Source: an uncultured Faecalibacterium sp. (GTDB taxonomy: Bacteria; Bacillota; Clostridia; Oscillospirales; Ruminococcaceae). From it: DNA of 10,719 nucleotides. A model generated the notes under the pieces. That model did not search any database. It was given only the letters and a program-made list of their open reading frames with translations, and was not told the origin of the DNA. The position numbers were made by a program, and so were the translations under genes. Position 1 is the stretch's first letter. Every line of letters starts with the position of its first letter. The stretch is from assembly GCA_934553285.1 (NCBI GenBank), contig CAKTFD010000075.1:1-10719 (forward strand), read 5' to 3'. Positions 1 to 6,912 of the stretch are shown piece by piece.

Positions 1-599
1 GCCGCAAGCTGACCATGCTGCCCATCGAGTGCATCGTGCGCGGCTACATCACCGGCAGCGGCTGGGCCAGCTACCAGAAGACCGGCAAGGTGTGCGGCAT
101 CCAGCTGCCCGAGGGCCTGCAGGAATCCGATAAGCTGCCCGAGCCTATCTACACTCCCTCCACCAAGGCAGAGATCGGCGACCACGATGAGAACATCTCC
201 TACGAAAAGAGCATCGAGGTGCTGGAAAAGCAGTTCCCCGGCCACGGCCAGGAGTACGCCACCAAGCTGCGGGACTACACCATCGCCCTGTATAAAAAGT
301 GCGCAGAGTACGCACTGTCCCGCGGGATCATCATTGCGGACACCAAGTTCGAGTTCGGCCTGGACGAGAACGGCAATGTGGTGCTGGGCGATGAGATGCT
401 GACCCCGGATTCCTCCCGCTTCTGGCCGCTGGAAGGCTATGAGCCGGGCCACAGCCAGCCCTCCTTCGACAAGCAGTTCGTCCGCGACTGGCTGAAAGCC
501 AACCCGGACAGCAACTACGACCTGCCCCAGGACGTTATCGACAAGACCATTGCCAAGTATCTGGAGGCCTATGAGCTGCTGACCGGCAAAAAGCTGTAA
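1..599 (+). CDS. purC: SAICAR synthetase (phosphoribosylaminoimidazole-succinocarboxamide synthase), 5' end missing
   Basis: Cytosolic enzyme of de novo purine synthesis that joins CAIR and L-aspartate using ATP to give SAICAR. The reading frame is already open at base 3 (codons R-K-L-T before the first internal ATG at 15), so the gene begins left of the window; about 198 C-terminal residues are present. Family motifs are clear: LPIECIVRGYITGSGW near the left edge, TPSTKAEIGDHDEN (ATP and substrate binding), IIIADTKFEFG, and GDEMLTPDSSRFWP. The spacing and the tail after DSSRFWP (YDLPQDVIDKTIAKYLEAYELLTGKKL region) resemble the longer form of the family rather than the roughly 240-residue short form. 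The TAA stop at 597-599 is followed within 20 bases by a terminator shared with the convergent AAA+ operon. Identification is firm; only the 5' part and promoter are unseen. Confidence 0.96.
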   Translation, partial: RKLTMLPIECIVRGYITGSGWASYQKTGKVCGIQLPEGLQESDKLPEPIYTPSTKAEIGDHDENISYEKSIEVLEKQFPGHGQEYATKLRDYTIALYKKCAEYALSRGIIIADTKFEFGLDENGNVVLGDEMLTPDSSRFWPLEGYEPGHSQPSFDKQFVRDWLKANPDSNYDLPQDVIDKTIAKYLEAYELLTGKKL

Positions 600-615
600 G
601 CGTGTTCCATAAAAC

Positions 616-660
616 ATAAAAAAGGCTGCTGCACATTTTTTCGTGCAGCGGCCTTTTTCT
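616..660. terminator. Bidirectional intrinsic terminator between purC and the AAA+ operon
   Basis: Left arm 621-634 (AAAGGCTGCTGCAC) pairs with right arm 643-656 (GTGCAGCGGCCTTT) over 14 bp with one T-G wobble; the loop is ATTTTTTC. A-rich sequence precedes the left arm and a T-run follows the right arm, so each strand has a U-tract after the stem. It ends purC on the plus strand and the LRR-VWA-AAA operon on the minus strand. Confidence 0.9.
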
Positions 661-682
661 GTATGGTCTGTTTTGGGGGAAA

Positions 683-2221
683 TCACACACCGCCGTGGCG
701 GCGCTGCTCTGCAGCAAGCTCCTGCTGCAGAGCAGCCTTGCGGTGATCCAGCAGCAGATCCTTGTTGTACTGGAAGTACCGCGCGCAGCCGTTTTCGGTA
801 AGGAACTGGTGGGATGCCGGGCCTACGGTAAGCTCGGTGACGAACACCACCATCTCCTGGCTCTCTGCAAAGGCCTGCTCCATAAAATCAAAGGCGGCTT
901 CCAGCGCATCGGCAGCGGTCTTCTGGGTGGCTTCGCGCTGGTCTGCCAGCGCACGGAACTGGCTGCGCAGCAGATCAAAGGCTGCCTGCGTGCCGGCGGC
1001 ATTGGCGCGGCGCAGCTCGCCCTCCCACTGGCGCAGGGCAGCCAGCACCTGCAGCCGGACGGTCAGCTGCTCCTGGCTCAGCAGCCCGGCAGCACGCTTT
1101 TGCTGGGTATCGGCATCGTGCTCTGCGATCTGCTGCCCGAACAGCTCTGCGGCTCCATCCGGGATATCCTCCGGCAGTGTGGCAAGCGCCTTTTTGGTCT
1201 CGCGCAAAAAGGCGTAGCAGGCATCGGCCACGGCGTCCGCCCGCAAGGATGCGGTAAAGCGGGTGTTCAGCCCCGCCAGCAGCAGGCTGACCAGGCTCAG
1301 CCGCTCGTCAAAGGGGGCCTGCAGCAGCCGGGCAAAGACGGCGGGCTTGGCCTGCCCAGCCAGAATATCCTCCACGCCGTAGTCATCGCGGTATTTATAG
1401 TACAGATCCAGATAGGCCGAGAAATCCTCGGCGATCTTCTGGTGCTGGAGATACTCCCGTATCAGCGCCTCGTCTGCCTGCAGGCCCAGGGTCTCGTAGG
1501 TGTCCAGCAGGTTGGAAAGATCCTCCCAGCCGCGGGCGGTGACGAACTGAGTGCCGTCCACATCCGCGTTGATCTGGTAAAAGTTCTGGGGGTGCAGCTC
1601 CAGATAGCTCAGGATGGCGCTGTGGATATGGGCGGCGCGGGCGTAGTCCTTCCACACCGGCAGATCCGGCTCGATATCCATGCGGCGCACACGGTCCAGG
1701 GTGACGATATCAAAATCCCGGACAGACTTGTTGTACTCCGGCGGGTTGCCTGCCGCCACGATGACCCAGCCCGCAGGCACGGCCTGATTGCCAAAGGTCT
1801 TACACTGCAAAAACTGCAGCATGGTGGGGGCCAGCGTTTCGGATACACAGTTGATCTCGTCGATGAACAGGATGCCCTCGGTAAGGCCGGTGGCCTCCAT
1901 TTTGGCATAGATGCTGGCAATGATCTCGCTCATGGTGTACTCGGTGACCGAGACATCCTTATCACCGTAGTGGCGCTGGCGGATAAAGGGCAGGCCCACG
2001 GCGCTCTGGCGGGTGTGGTGGGTGATGGTATAGGCCACCAGCGCCACCCCGCACTCCCGGGCGACCTGCTCCATCACCTGGGTCTTGCCGATGCCCGGAG
2101 GCCCCATGAGCAGGATGGGGCGCTGCCGGATGGCCGGGATGGCATATTCGCCCAGCGCATCCTTGGCAAGATAGGCTTTTACGGTATGTTCGATCTCTTC
2201 TTTGGCACGTTTGATGTTCAT
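683..2221 (-). CDS. MoxR-type AAA+ ATPase
   Basis: 512-residue cytosolic AAA+ ATPase of the MoxR kind. Walker A is GPPGIGKT (residues 40-47), Walker B ILFIDEIN (117-124, D121/E122), sensor 1 N159 in VAAGNPP, an arginine-rich LDRVRR segment (175-180) where the arginine finger sits, and a TARGWEDL sensor-2-like motif (R230). Residues after about 240 have no domain I recognise; they look helical and Ala/Gln/Glu-rich, and could form a coiled coil or lid extension. MoxR ATPases typically work with VWA-domain proteins as chaperones or metal-insertion machines, and a VWA protein is encoded 20 bp upstream. The ATG at 2221 has AGGAGGGGG nine bases before it. It is the last gene of the operon, convergent with purC. 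ATPase class is firm; substrate is unknown. Confidence 0.9.
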   Translation of the reverse strand: MNIKRAKEEIEHTVKAYLAKDALGEYAIPAIRQRPILLMGPPGIGKTQVMEQVARECGVALVAYTITHHTRQSAVGLPFIRQRHYGDKDVSVTEYTMSEIIASIYAKMEATGLTEGILFIDEINCVSETLAPTMLQFLQCKTFGNQAVPAGWVIVAAGNPPEYNKSVRDFDIVTLDRVRRMDIEPDLPVWKDYARAAHIHSAILSYLELHPQNFYQINADVDGTQFVTARGWEDLSNLLDTYETLGLQADEALIREYLQHQKIAEDFSAYLDLYYKYRDDYGVEDILAGQAKPAVFARLLQAPFDERLSLVSLLLAGLNTRFTASLRADAVADACYAFLRETKKALATLPEDIPDGAAELFGQQIAEHDADTQQKRAAGLLSQEQLTVRLQVLAALRQWEGELRRANAAGTQAAFDLLRSQFRALADQREATQKTAADALEAAFDFMEQAFAESQEMVVFVTELTVGPASHQFLTENGCARYFQYNKDLLLDHRKAALQQELAAEQRRHGGV

Positions 2222-2241
2222 AGCACAGTTCCCCCTCCTGG

Positions 2242-3696
2242 TCAGGAGTTATTCAGCTCACGGTACAGATCGTCCTCCTCGGCCAGAGCGTCCGCAAGGG
2301 CGCTGGCCGGGCGCGCTGCCGCACCGGTAAATTCTTCTTCGTCCAGCACCACCTTCATGGCCCAGGGCGGCACGTTGGCGTCATCGAACCGCTCCCCCAA
2401 AAACAGAAAGGCGGTATCGTAGCCGGGCCGCCGGGCCGGGTAGGTGCCCATGCCATCGGTAAAGTACAAAAGCCCCCGCAGGTTTGCAAACTTTTTTTCC
2501 GCGCAGAGCTGGTCCACATAGGCAAACGCCGGGCGGAAGTCCGTTCCGCCGCCGCCGCGCAGCTCAAAGTGGTTCATGGTGTGGATCAGTGCGTCCTCGT
2601 TGCGGATCAGGATATCCTGCCGGACGGCGTTGTCTGCCTGGATAAGGTGCAGGTTCATGCGGTGGAAAAAGTTCTCCTGCCCTTTGAGCAGGGTATAGGT
2701 CTCGGCCAGAAAAGCCCGCACCAGCGCACCGGAGGTGGAGTAGCTGGTATCGATGACCAGCGCAAGCTCCTCGATCTTTTTGCTCTCCCGGCTCTCCAGC
2801 GGCTCGATAAGGGGCAAATCGCCGTATACCGAAAGGCCGTAGGTGTAAAAGTTCAGGTCAAACTCGTCCGGGTCCAGCTTTACCTCCTCCCGCAGCACAC
2901 AGAACCGGCGCAGAAAATCCCTGTAGCTGCGGCGGCTGCGGTTGGCAGCCTTTACCTGCTGTTTCAGGGCATCGGCACCATCGCCGGCCTCCTTGTCCCG
3001 CAGGTCCAGCTCGGTCTGCATCCGCTCGCCGATCTTCTGCCAGGTCTTTTGCGGCAGGGGGGTGGGCATCTGCTGGGGCTGCTCCGGCGGGTCTTTGGGC
3101 CACAGGCGGTGGTCGTCGGTAACAAATTCCCGCTCCAGCTGGCGCAGCACGCCGGGGGTCTGCCGGATGAGCCAGCGGTACACCGGTGCCGCCGCCACCA
3201 CCTTTTCCTCGGCGGTGATCTGCTGGTAGGCGTTCTGGCGTACATAGGTCAGCGGCCGCATCACGCTTTTGCGCTGCAGGCTGTCGATGACGTTTTCCAC
3301 CGCGATATCGCAGGCAAGGCTCCACAACTGCGGCTCCCGGCGGCCTTTCAGCCACAGATGACGGAATACACAGTGGAATATCGTATGCAGATACAACCGA
3401 TTGAGATATTTTGGATTGTCCTGATAGAGCCGCAGCAGGTGGCTGGGCTGGTAATACAGGGTCTGGCCATCGGTAGCCAGCACCCGGCACCGCTCGTCCG
3501 GCACCGGGGTCAGCGCACTGAGCGCCATATCCAGAAACCGGAAGTCCAGATACAGCCCGCTGCGCACCACCGCCAGCACCTCGCCGCCCATGCGCGCCTG
3601 CCACTCCTCGTGGGTCTCCGGCCGCTGGGACTGGAACGGTTTGCGGGGGTCAAAGAATTTTTCTTTTGGCAAAGCTCTCACCTCACGACCTGACAT
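2242..3696 (-). CDS. Metallopeptidase-like / VWA-like (MIDAS) protein, DUF2201-type
   Basis: 484-residue soluble protein with two parts. The N-terminal part (about 35-160) resembles the putative metallopeptidase domain found in DUF2201 proteins, including LHTIFHCVFRH (103-113) and ACDIAVENVID (128-138). The expected HExxH is H104-T-I-F-H108, so the catalytic glutamate position holds threonine and protease activity is doubtful. The middle (about 200-260) is Pro/Gln- and charge-rich, probably a linker. The C-terminal VWA-like domain (about 308-455) has a complete MIDAS set: D316-T-S-Y-S320, T385-D386 after a GGGG turn, and D414 in YFTDG, so it should bind a divalent metal and a partner protein. 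It lies between the LRR gene (51-bp gap) and the AAA+ gene (20-bp gap), which suggests co-transcription and a physical VWA-MoxR partnership. The ATG at 3696 has AAGGA only 3 bases upstream. A TTG at 3672 (codon 9) with a better placed GAGGTGAG (3677-3684) may be the true start. Confidence 0.85.
   Translation of the reverse strand: MSGREVRALPKEKFFDPRKPFQSQRPETHEEWQARMGGEVLAVVRSGLYLDFRFLDMALSALTPVPDERCRVLATDGQTLYYQPSHLLRLYQDNPKYLNRLYLHTIFHCVFRHLWLKGRREPQLWSLACDIAVENVIDSLQRKSVMRPLTYVRQNAYQQITAEEKVVAAAPVYRWLIRQTPGVLRQLEREFVTDDHRLWPKDPPEQPQQMPTPLPQKTWQKIGERMQTELDLRDKEAGDGADALKQQVKAANRSRRSYRDFLRRFCVLREEVKLDPDEFDLNFYTYGLSVYGDLPLIEPLESRESKKIEELALVIDTSYSTSGALVRAFLAETYTLLKGQENFFHRMNLHLIQADNAVRQDILIRNEDALIHTMNHFELRGGGGTDFRPAFAYVDQLCAEKKFANLRGLLYFTDGMGTYPARRPGYDTAFLFLGERFDDANVPPWAMKVVLDEEEFTGAAARPASALADALAEEDDLYRELNNS
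3670..3684 (-). promoter_or_regulatory. Alternative start of the VWA gene: GAGGTGAG followed by TTG
   Basis: On the minus strand GAGGTGAG (3677-3684) precedes a TTG codon (3670-3672), with 7 bases between GAGGT and TTG. The annotated ATG at 3696 has only AAGGA at 3-base spacing. Starting at TTG would give a 476-residue protein beginning at codon 9, just before PKEKFFDPRKP. Which start is used cannot be settled from the sequence. Confidence 0.45.
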
Positions 3697-3747
3697 TATT
3701 CCTTATAAGCTCCCCGGCCGCCTGCAGGAGCGTTTGCAGAACGCCGC

Positions 3748-4848
3748 TCAAAAATCAAGATCATACCGCTGCTTTTTGGGCTGGGACGCATATTTTTTGT
3801 GTTCGGCGTCCGCCAGCAGTGCGGCAGCGGAGGCGTTTTCCGCCCTGGCGGCAAGGGCGGCGGCGGAAGCAAACCCGGCTTTGTCCAGCACATCCAGCGC
3901 CAGCAGGGCACGGATGCCCTCGATATCCTGCGCCTTTAAAAGGCGGGCCATCACCCGGTCGGTATTTGCAGCCAGAAATGCCCGGTAGTGCCCGGCGGCG
4001 GCCCCGGTCAGCTGCCAGGGGTAGCGCAGGCGGGCAAAGCAGAGCATGGCCATGATGGCGGCATCATCGGCATCGTGTCCCTGCGGAAAAATGCTGTCGT
4101 ATTCTGCAGGGAGGAATTTGTTATCAAGAAAACACTGTCTGTAATGGTATCCCTGCCCGGAAAAGGTGTGCAGCAGGATGTGGGCGGGGGTCTCTTCGAT
4201 ATCCTCCCAGTAGGCGGGGTACCACAGCGCTGCCAGGGGCTGCGGCGCGGCCTGCGGCCAGAACTGCGCCTGCACCGCCTCGGTGATGTTGTTTACCAGC
4301 GCAAACAGCCCGGTGGGCTGCTCCGGCGCGGCCTGCACCCGCAGGGTCTCCAGTGCAAAGCAGTTCAAAAATACATCGCTGCCTACGGTCAGGCTGCCGC
4401 TGCCCACCGTGAGCAGGCGCAGGGCGCGGCAGTTGTAAAAGGCGCAGCTGCCGATCACCTGCACACTGTCCGGCAGGGTGACTTCTTCCAGAAAATTCCC
4501 GCACACCGGGTGCAGGGCTTCTGCTTCCTCTGCCGGGGCACCAAAGTCCAGGTCATACCGGCGGGCGGATGTTTGCCCCACCGCCTGCCCGTATGCCCGG
4601 GTCAGCTGCACGGTGCCGTCTGGCTCCACCACATAGCGGCAGAGCACTTCCGGTGCCGGCAGGCTGCGGGGCTTTTCCGAAAAGCAGTAGTCCCCCAGCT
4701 CGGCCACAGCAAAGCTGCCGCCCTCCGGTGCCGGCAGGCTGCCCGGCAGCGCGATGCAGGGGGCGGTGCCGTACACCCGCACCACCCGTGCCCTGCCTGC
4801 CGAAAGCGGCAGGATATCCAATGTAAGTCCGTTTGCCTGTTCCACCAT
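3748..4848 (-). CDS. Intracellular BspA-type leucine-rich-repeat protein with ankyrin-like C-terminus
   Basis: 366 residues with no signal peptide, membrane segment or anchor, so probably cytosolic, unlike the secreted BspA-type LRR proteins. LRR-like repeats occur at about 117-171: LEEVTLPDSVQVIGSCAFYNC (120-140) fits the pattern L..I.LP..V..IG..AF..C, followed by a divergent copy ending SDVFLNCFALETL. A weaker piece (GDYCFSEKPRSLPAPEV) lies at 52-68. Residues about 285-350 look like ankyrin-type helix pairs (RLLKAQDIEGIRALLALD, then AALAARAENASAAALLADAE). RYDLDF occurs twice, at 97-102 and as the last six residues. The ATG at 4848 follows GAGGT by 7 bases, and a promoter lies about 40 bp upstream. 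First gene of the LRR-VWA-AAA operon; a role as adaptor or target-recognition subunit is inference. No enzymatic motif is visible. Confidence 0.75.
   Translation of the reverse strand: MVEQANGLTLDILPLSAGRARVVRVYGTAPCIALPGSLPAPEGGSFAVAELGDYCFSEKPRSLPAPEVLCRYVVEPDGTVQLTRAYGQAVGQTSARRYDLDFGAPAEEAEALHPVCGNFLEEVTLPDSVQVIGSCAFYNCRALRLLTVGSGSLTVGSDVFLNCFALETLRVQAAPEQPTGLFALVNNITEAVQAQFWPQAAPQPLAALWYPAYWEDIEETPAHILLHTFSGQGYHYRQCFLDNKFLPAEYDSIFPQGHDADDAAIMAMLCFARLRYPWQLTGAAAGHYRAFLAANTDRVMARLLKAQDIEGIRALLALDVLDKAGFASAAALAARAENASAAALLADAEHKKYASQPKKQRYDLDF
4649..4742. repeat. 19-bp direct repeat inside the LRR gene, 75-bp period
   Basis: TCCGGTGCCGGCAGGCTGC occurs identically at 4649-4667 and 4724-4742. 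The 75-base offset is exactly 25 codons, so both copies encode SLPAPE in frame (residues 37-42 and 62-67). It may mark a duplicated 25-residue unit that has since diverged between the repeats. Confidence 0.85.
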
Positions 4849-4885
4849 GCTGGTACCTCGTTTTTCTGCAGTCCATTCGGCTCCC

Positions 4886-4915
4886 AGTATACCGCGAACA
4901 GGGGGTGATTGTCCA
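4886..4915 (-). promoter_or_regulatory. Promoter of the LRR-VWA-AAA operon
   Basis: On the minus strand TGGACA (4910-4915) and TATACT (4886-4891) are 18 bp apart and match sigma-A -35 and -10 boxes at 5 of 6 positions each. Transcription would start near 4879, about 30 bases before the ATG at 4848. The -35 box lies only about 12 bp past the ABC operon terminator. Confidence 0.7.
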
Positions 4916-4926
4916 GAGCGGGGCAG

Positions 4927-4974
4927 AAAAAAGGAGCCGCCGCACGGCGGTGTGCCAGGTGCGGCGGCTCCTTT
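4927..4974 (-). terminator. Intrinsic terminator of the ABC exporter operon
   Basis: Perfect 16-bp inverted repeat: 4930-4945 (AAAGGAGCCGCCGCAC) with 4959-4974 (GTGCGGCGGCTCCTTT), 13-base loop. On the minus strand the stem runs straight into a six-T tract (complement of 4927-4932). It starts about 18 bases after the stop of the second ABC gene and separates that operon from the promoter of the LRR operon. Confidence 0.93.
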
Positions 4975-4992
4975 GAGGAGGTAGAAAATAAC

Positions 4993-6912
4993 TTAGTTTT
5001 CGGCCAGATTGCCGGTGTACAGCTGGTAATACTTGCCCTTTTTGGCGATCAGCTCATCGTGACTGCCACGCTCGATGATGCGGCCCTGCTCCAGCACCAC
5101 GATGCAGTCCGCATTGCGGACGGTGGACAGGCGGTGCGCGATGACAAAGCTGGTGCGGCCATACATCAGGCCGTCCATGCCGCGCTGCACCAGTGCCTCG
5201 GTGCGGGTATCGATGGAAGAGGTGGCCTCGTCCAGGATCAGCACCGGCGGGTCGGCTACGGCTGCGCGGGCAATGGCCAGCAGCTGTCGCTGGCCCTGGG
5301 AGAGGTTGGCACCATCGCCGGTCAGCATGGTGTTGTAGCCATCCGGCAGGCGCTTGATAAAGCCATCGGCGTTGGCCAGGCGGGCGGCGGCGATGCACTC
5401 TTCATCGGTAGCCTCCAGACGGCCATAGCGGATGTTTTCCATCACGGTGCCGGTGAACAGATGGGTGTCCTGCAGCACGATGCCCAGCGAGCGGCGCAGA
5501 TCGGCTTTTTTGATCTTGTGGATGTTGATGCCATCGTAGCGGATCTTGCCTTCCTGGATATCGTAGAAGCGGTTGATAAGGTTGGTGATGGTGGTCTTAC
5601 CGGCACCGGTGGAGCCGACAAAGGCGATCTTCTGCCCGGGACGGCCGTACAGGTTGATATCGTGCAGCACGGTCTTTTCCGGCACATAGCCGAAATCCAC
5701 ATCCGTAAAGGTGATGTCGCCCGCCAGCTTGTGGTAGGTAACGGAGCCATCGTGATGAGGATGCTTCCATGCCCAGAGACCGGTGCGCTCGTCGGTCTCC
5801 ACCAGCTGGTCGTTGCTGTCGTACTTGGCGTTGACCAGGGTCACATAGCCCTCATCGGTCTCACTGGGTTCGTCCATCATCTTAAAGATGCGCTCGGCAC
5901 CGGCCAGTGCCATGATGACGCTGTTTGCCTGCATGGATACCTGACTGATGGGCATGTTGAAGCCCTTGTTCAGAGAGAGGAAGGCCACCACGGTGCCCAG
6001 GGTCATGCCGCTTACGCCGCCCACGGCCATGGCGGCACCGGCCAGCGCACAGATGGCGTAGCTGATGTTGCCCAGCTGGGCGTTGACCGGCATCATGATA
6101 TTGGAAAAGCTGTTGGCCTTGTTGGCGCTCTCTTTCAGCTGGTCGTTCAGCTGGCGGAAACCGGCCAGGGTCTGCTGCTCGTGGGTGAACACCTTGACCA
6201 CCTTCTGGCCTTCCATCATTTCCTCAATGTAGCCGTTCACCTTGCCCAGATCCCGCTGCTGCTGGATAAAATATTTGGAAGAGTTTTTGGCGATCTGCTT
6301 GGAGCAGAACAGCATCAGCGCCACCATGAGCATGGTAACGATGGTGAGCTGCCAGCTGAGCATACACATGCTGAAAAACACCGATACGATGGTGATAATG
6401 CTGGACACCAGCTGCGGGATGCTCTGGCTGAGCATCTGGCGCAGGGTATCCACATCGTTGGTGTATACGGACATGATATCACCGTGAGGGTGGGTATCAA
6501 AATACCGGATGGGCAGGCTCTCCATGTGGGTGAACAGCTTGGTGCGCAGGTTGCGCAGGGTGCCCTGGGTCACATTGACCATGATGCGGGCGTTGGCCCA
6601 TGCGGCCAGGATGCCCACCACGTAGATGCAGCCCACCCGCATCAGCGCACCGGCCAGCGGCGCAAAGCTGGGGTTCTGCTGGCGGGTCATGGGGATGATG
6701 TAATCGTCCATCAGGGTCTGCAAAAACAGGCTGGCCTGCACATTGGCCAGCGCGCTGACCACGATGCAGATGAGCACCAGGATGCAGTGGGGCAGATAGT
6801 TGCGGAACACCTCATCCATGATGCGTTTCAGCAGTTTGCCCGGGTTTTCCACCTTGGGGCGCGGGCCGCGCGCACCGCGGGGGCCGGGACCATGTACTTC
6901 TTTTACTGCCAT
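4993..6912 (-). CDS. ABC exporter half-transporter, catalytically consensus subunit of a heterodimer
   Basis: 639-residue type IV (B-family-like) half-transporter with an N-terminal membrane domain (six predicted helices between about 40 and 320) and a C-terminal nucleotide-binding domain. Walker A is GSTGAGKT (433-440), Q-loop Q481, signature LSQGQ (537-541), Walker B VLILDE (557-562, catalytic E562) and H-loop H593. The signature departs from LSGGQ while Walker B and H-loop are intact. The N-terminus (1-25) is a Gly/Pro/Arg-rich cytosolic extension, and about 40 extra residues (355-395, containing GLWAWKHPHHDG) sit between the membrane and ATPase domains. Its ATG overlaps the stop of the upstream ABC gene in TAATG, with GGGAGGTG ahead of it, so the two are translationally coupled. 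Probably in the cell membrane, exporting drugs, peptides or lipids; substrate unknown. Related architecture: TM287/288, BmrCD and LmrCD. Confidence 0.94.
   Translation of the reverse strand: MAVKEVHGPGPRGARGPRPKVENPGKLLKRIMDEVFRNYLPHCILVLICIVVSALANVQASLFLQTLMDDYIIPMTRQQNPSFAPLAGALMRVGCIYVVGILAAWANARIMVNVTQGTLRNLRTKLFTHMESLPIRYFDTHPHGDIMSVYTNDVDTLRQMLSQSIPQLVSSIITIVSVFFSMCMLSWQLTIVTMLMVALMLFCSKQIAKNSSKYFIQQQRDLGKVNGYIEEMMEGQKVVKVFTHEQQTLAGFRQLNDQLKESANKANSFSNIMMPVNAQLGNISYAICALAGAAMAVGGVSGMTLGTVVAFLSLNKGFNMPISQVSMQANSVIMALAGAERIFKMMDEPSETDEGYVTLVNAKYDSNDQLVETDERTGLWAWKHPHHDGSVTYHKLAGDITFTDVDFGYVPEKTVLHDINLYGRPGQKIAFVGSTGAGKTTITNLINRFYDIQEGKIRYDGINIHKIKKADLRRSLGIVLQDTHLFTGTVMENIRYGRLEATDEECIAAARLANADGFIKRLPDGYNTMLTGDGANLSQGQRQLLAIARAAVADPPVLILDEATSSIDTRTEALVQRGMDGLMYGRTSFVIAHRLSTVRNADCIVVLEQGRIIERGSHDELIAKKGKYYQLYTGNLAEN

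Noticed and set aside
695..2422. 575-codon open frame on the plus strand opposite the AAA+ gene
   Set aside because: It is antisense to a gene with clear Walker motifs, and its translation is Gln/Gly/Leu-rich without any motif. Rare use of TTA, CTA and TCA codons in this GC-rich genome keeps the antisense register open.
2569..3693. 374-codon plus-strand frame
   Set aside because: Antisense shadow of the VWA gene; ends at the VWA gene start, with no motif.
3988..4908. 306-codon plus-strand frame
   Set aside because: Antisense shadow of the LRR gene; Gly/Gln/His-rich with no motif.
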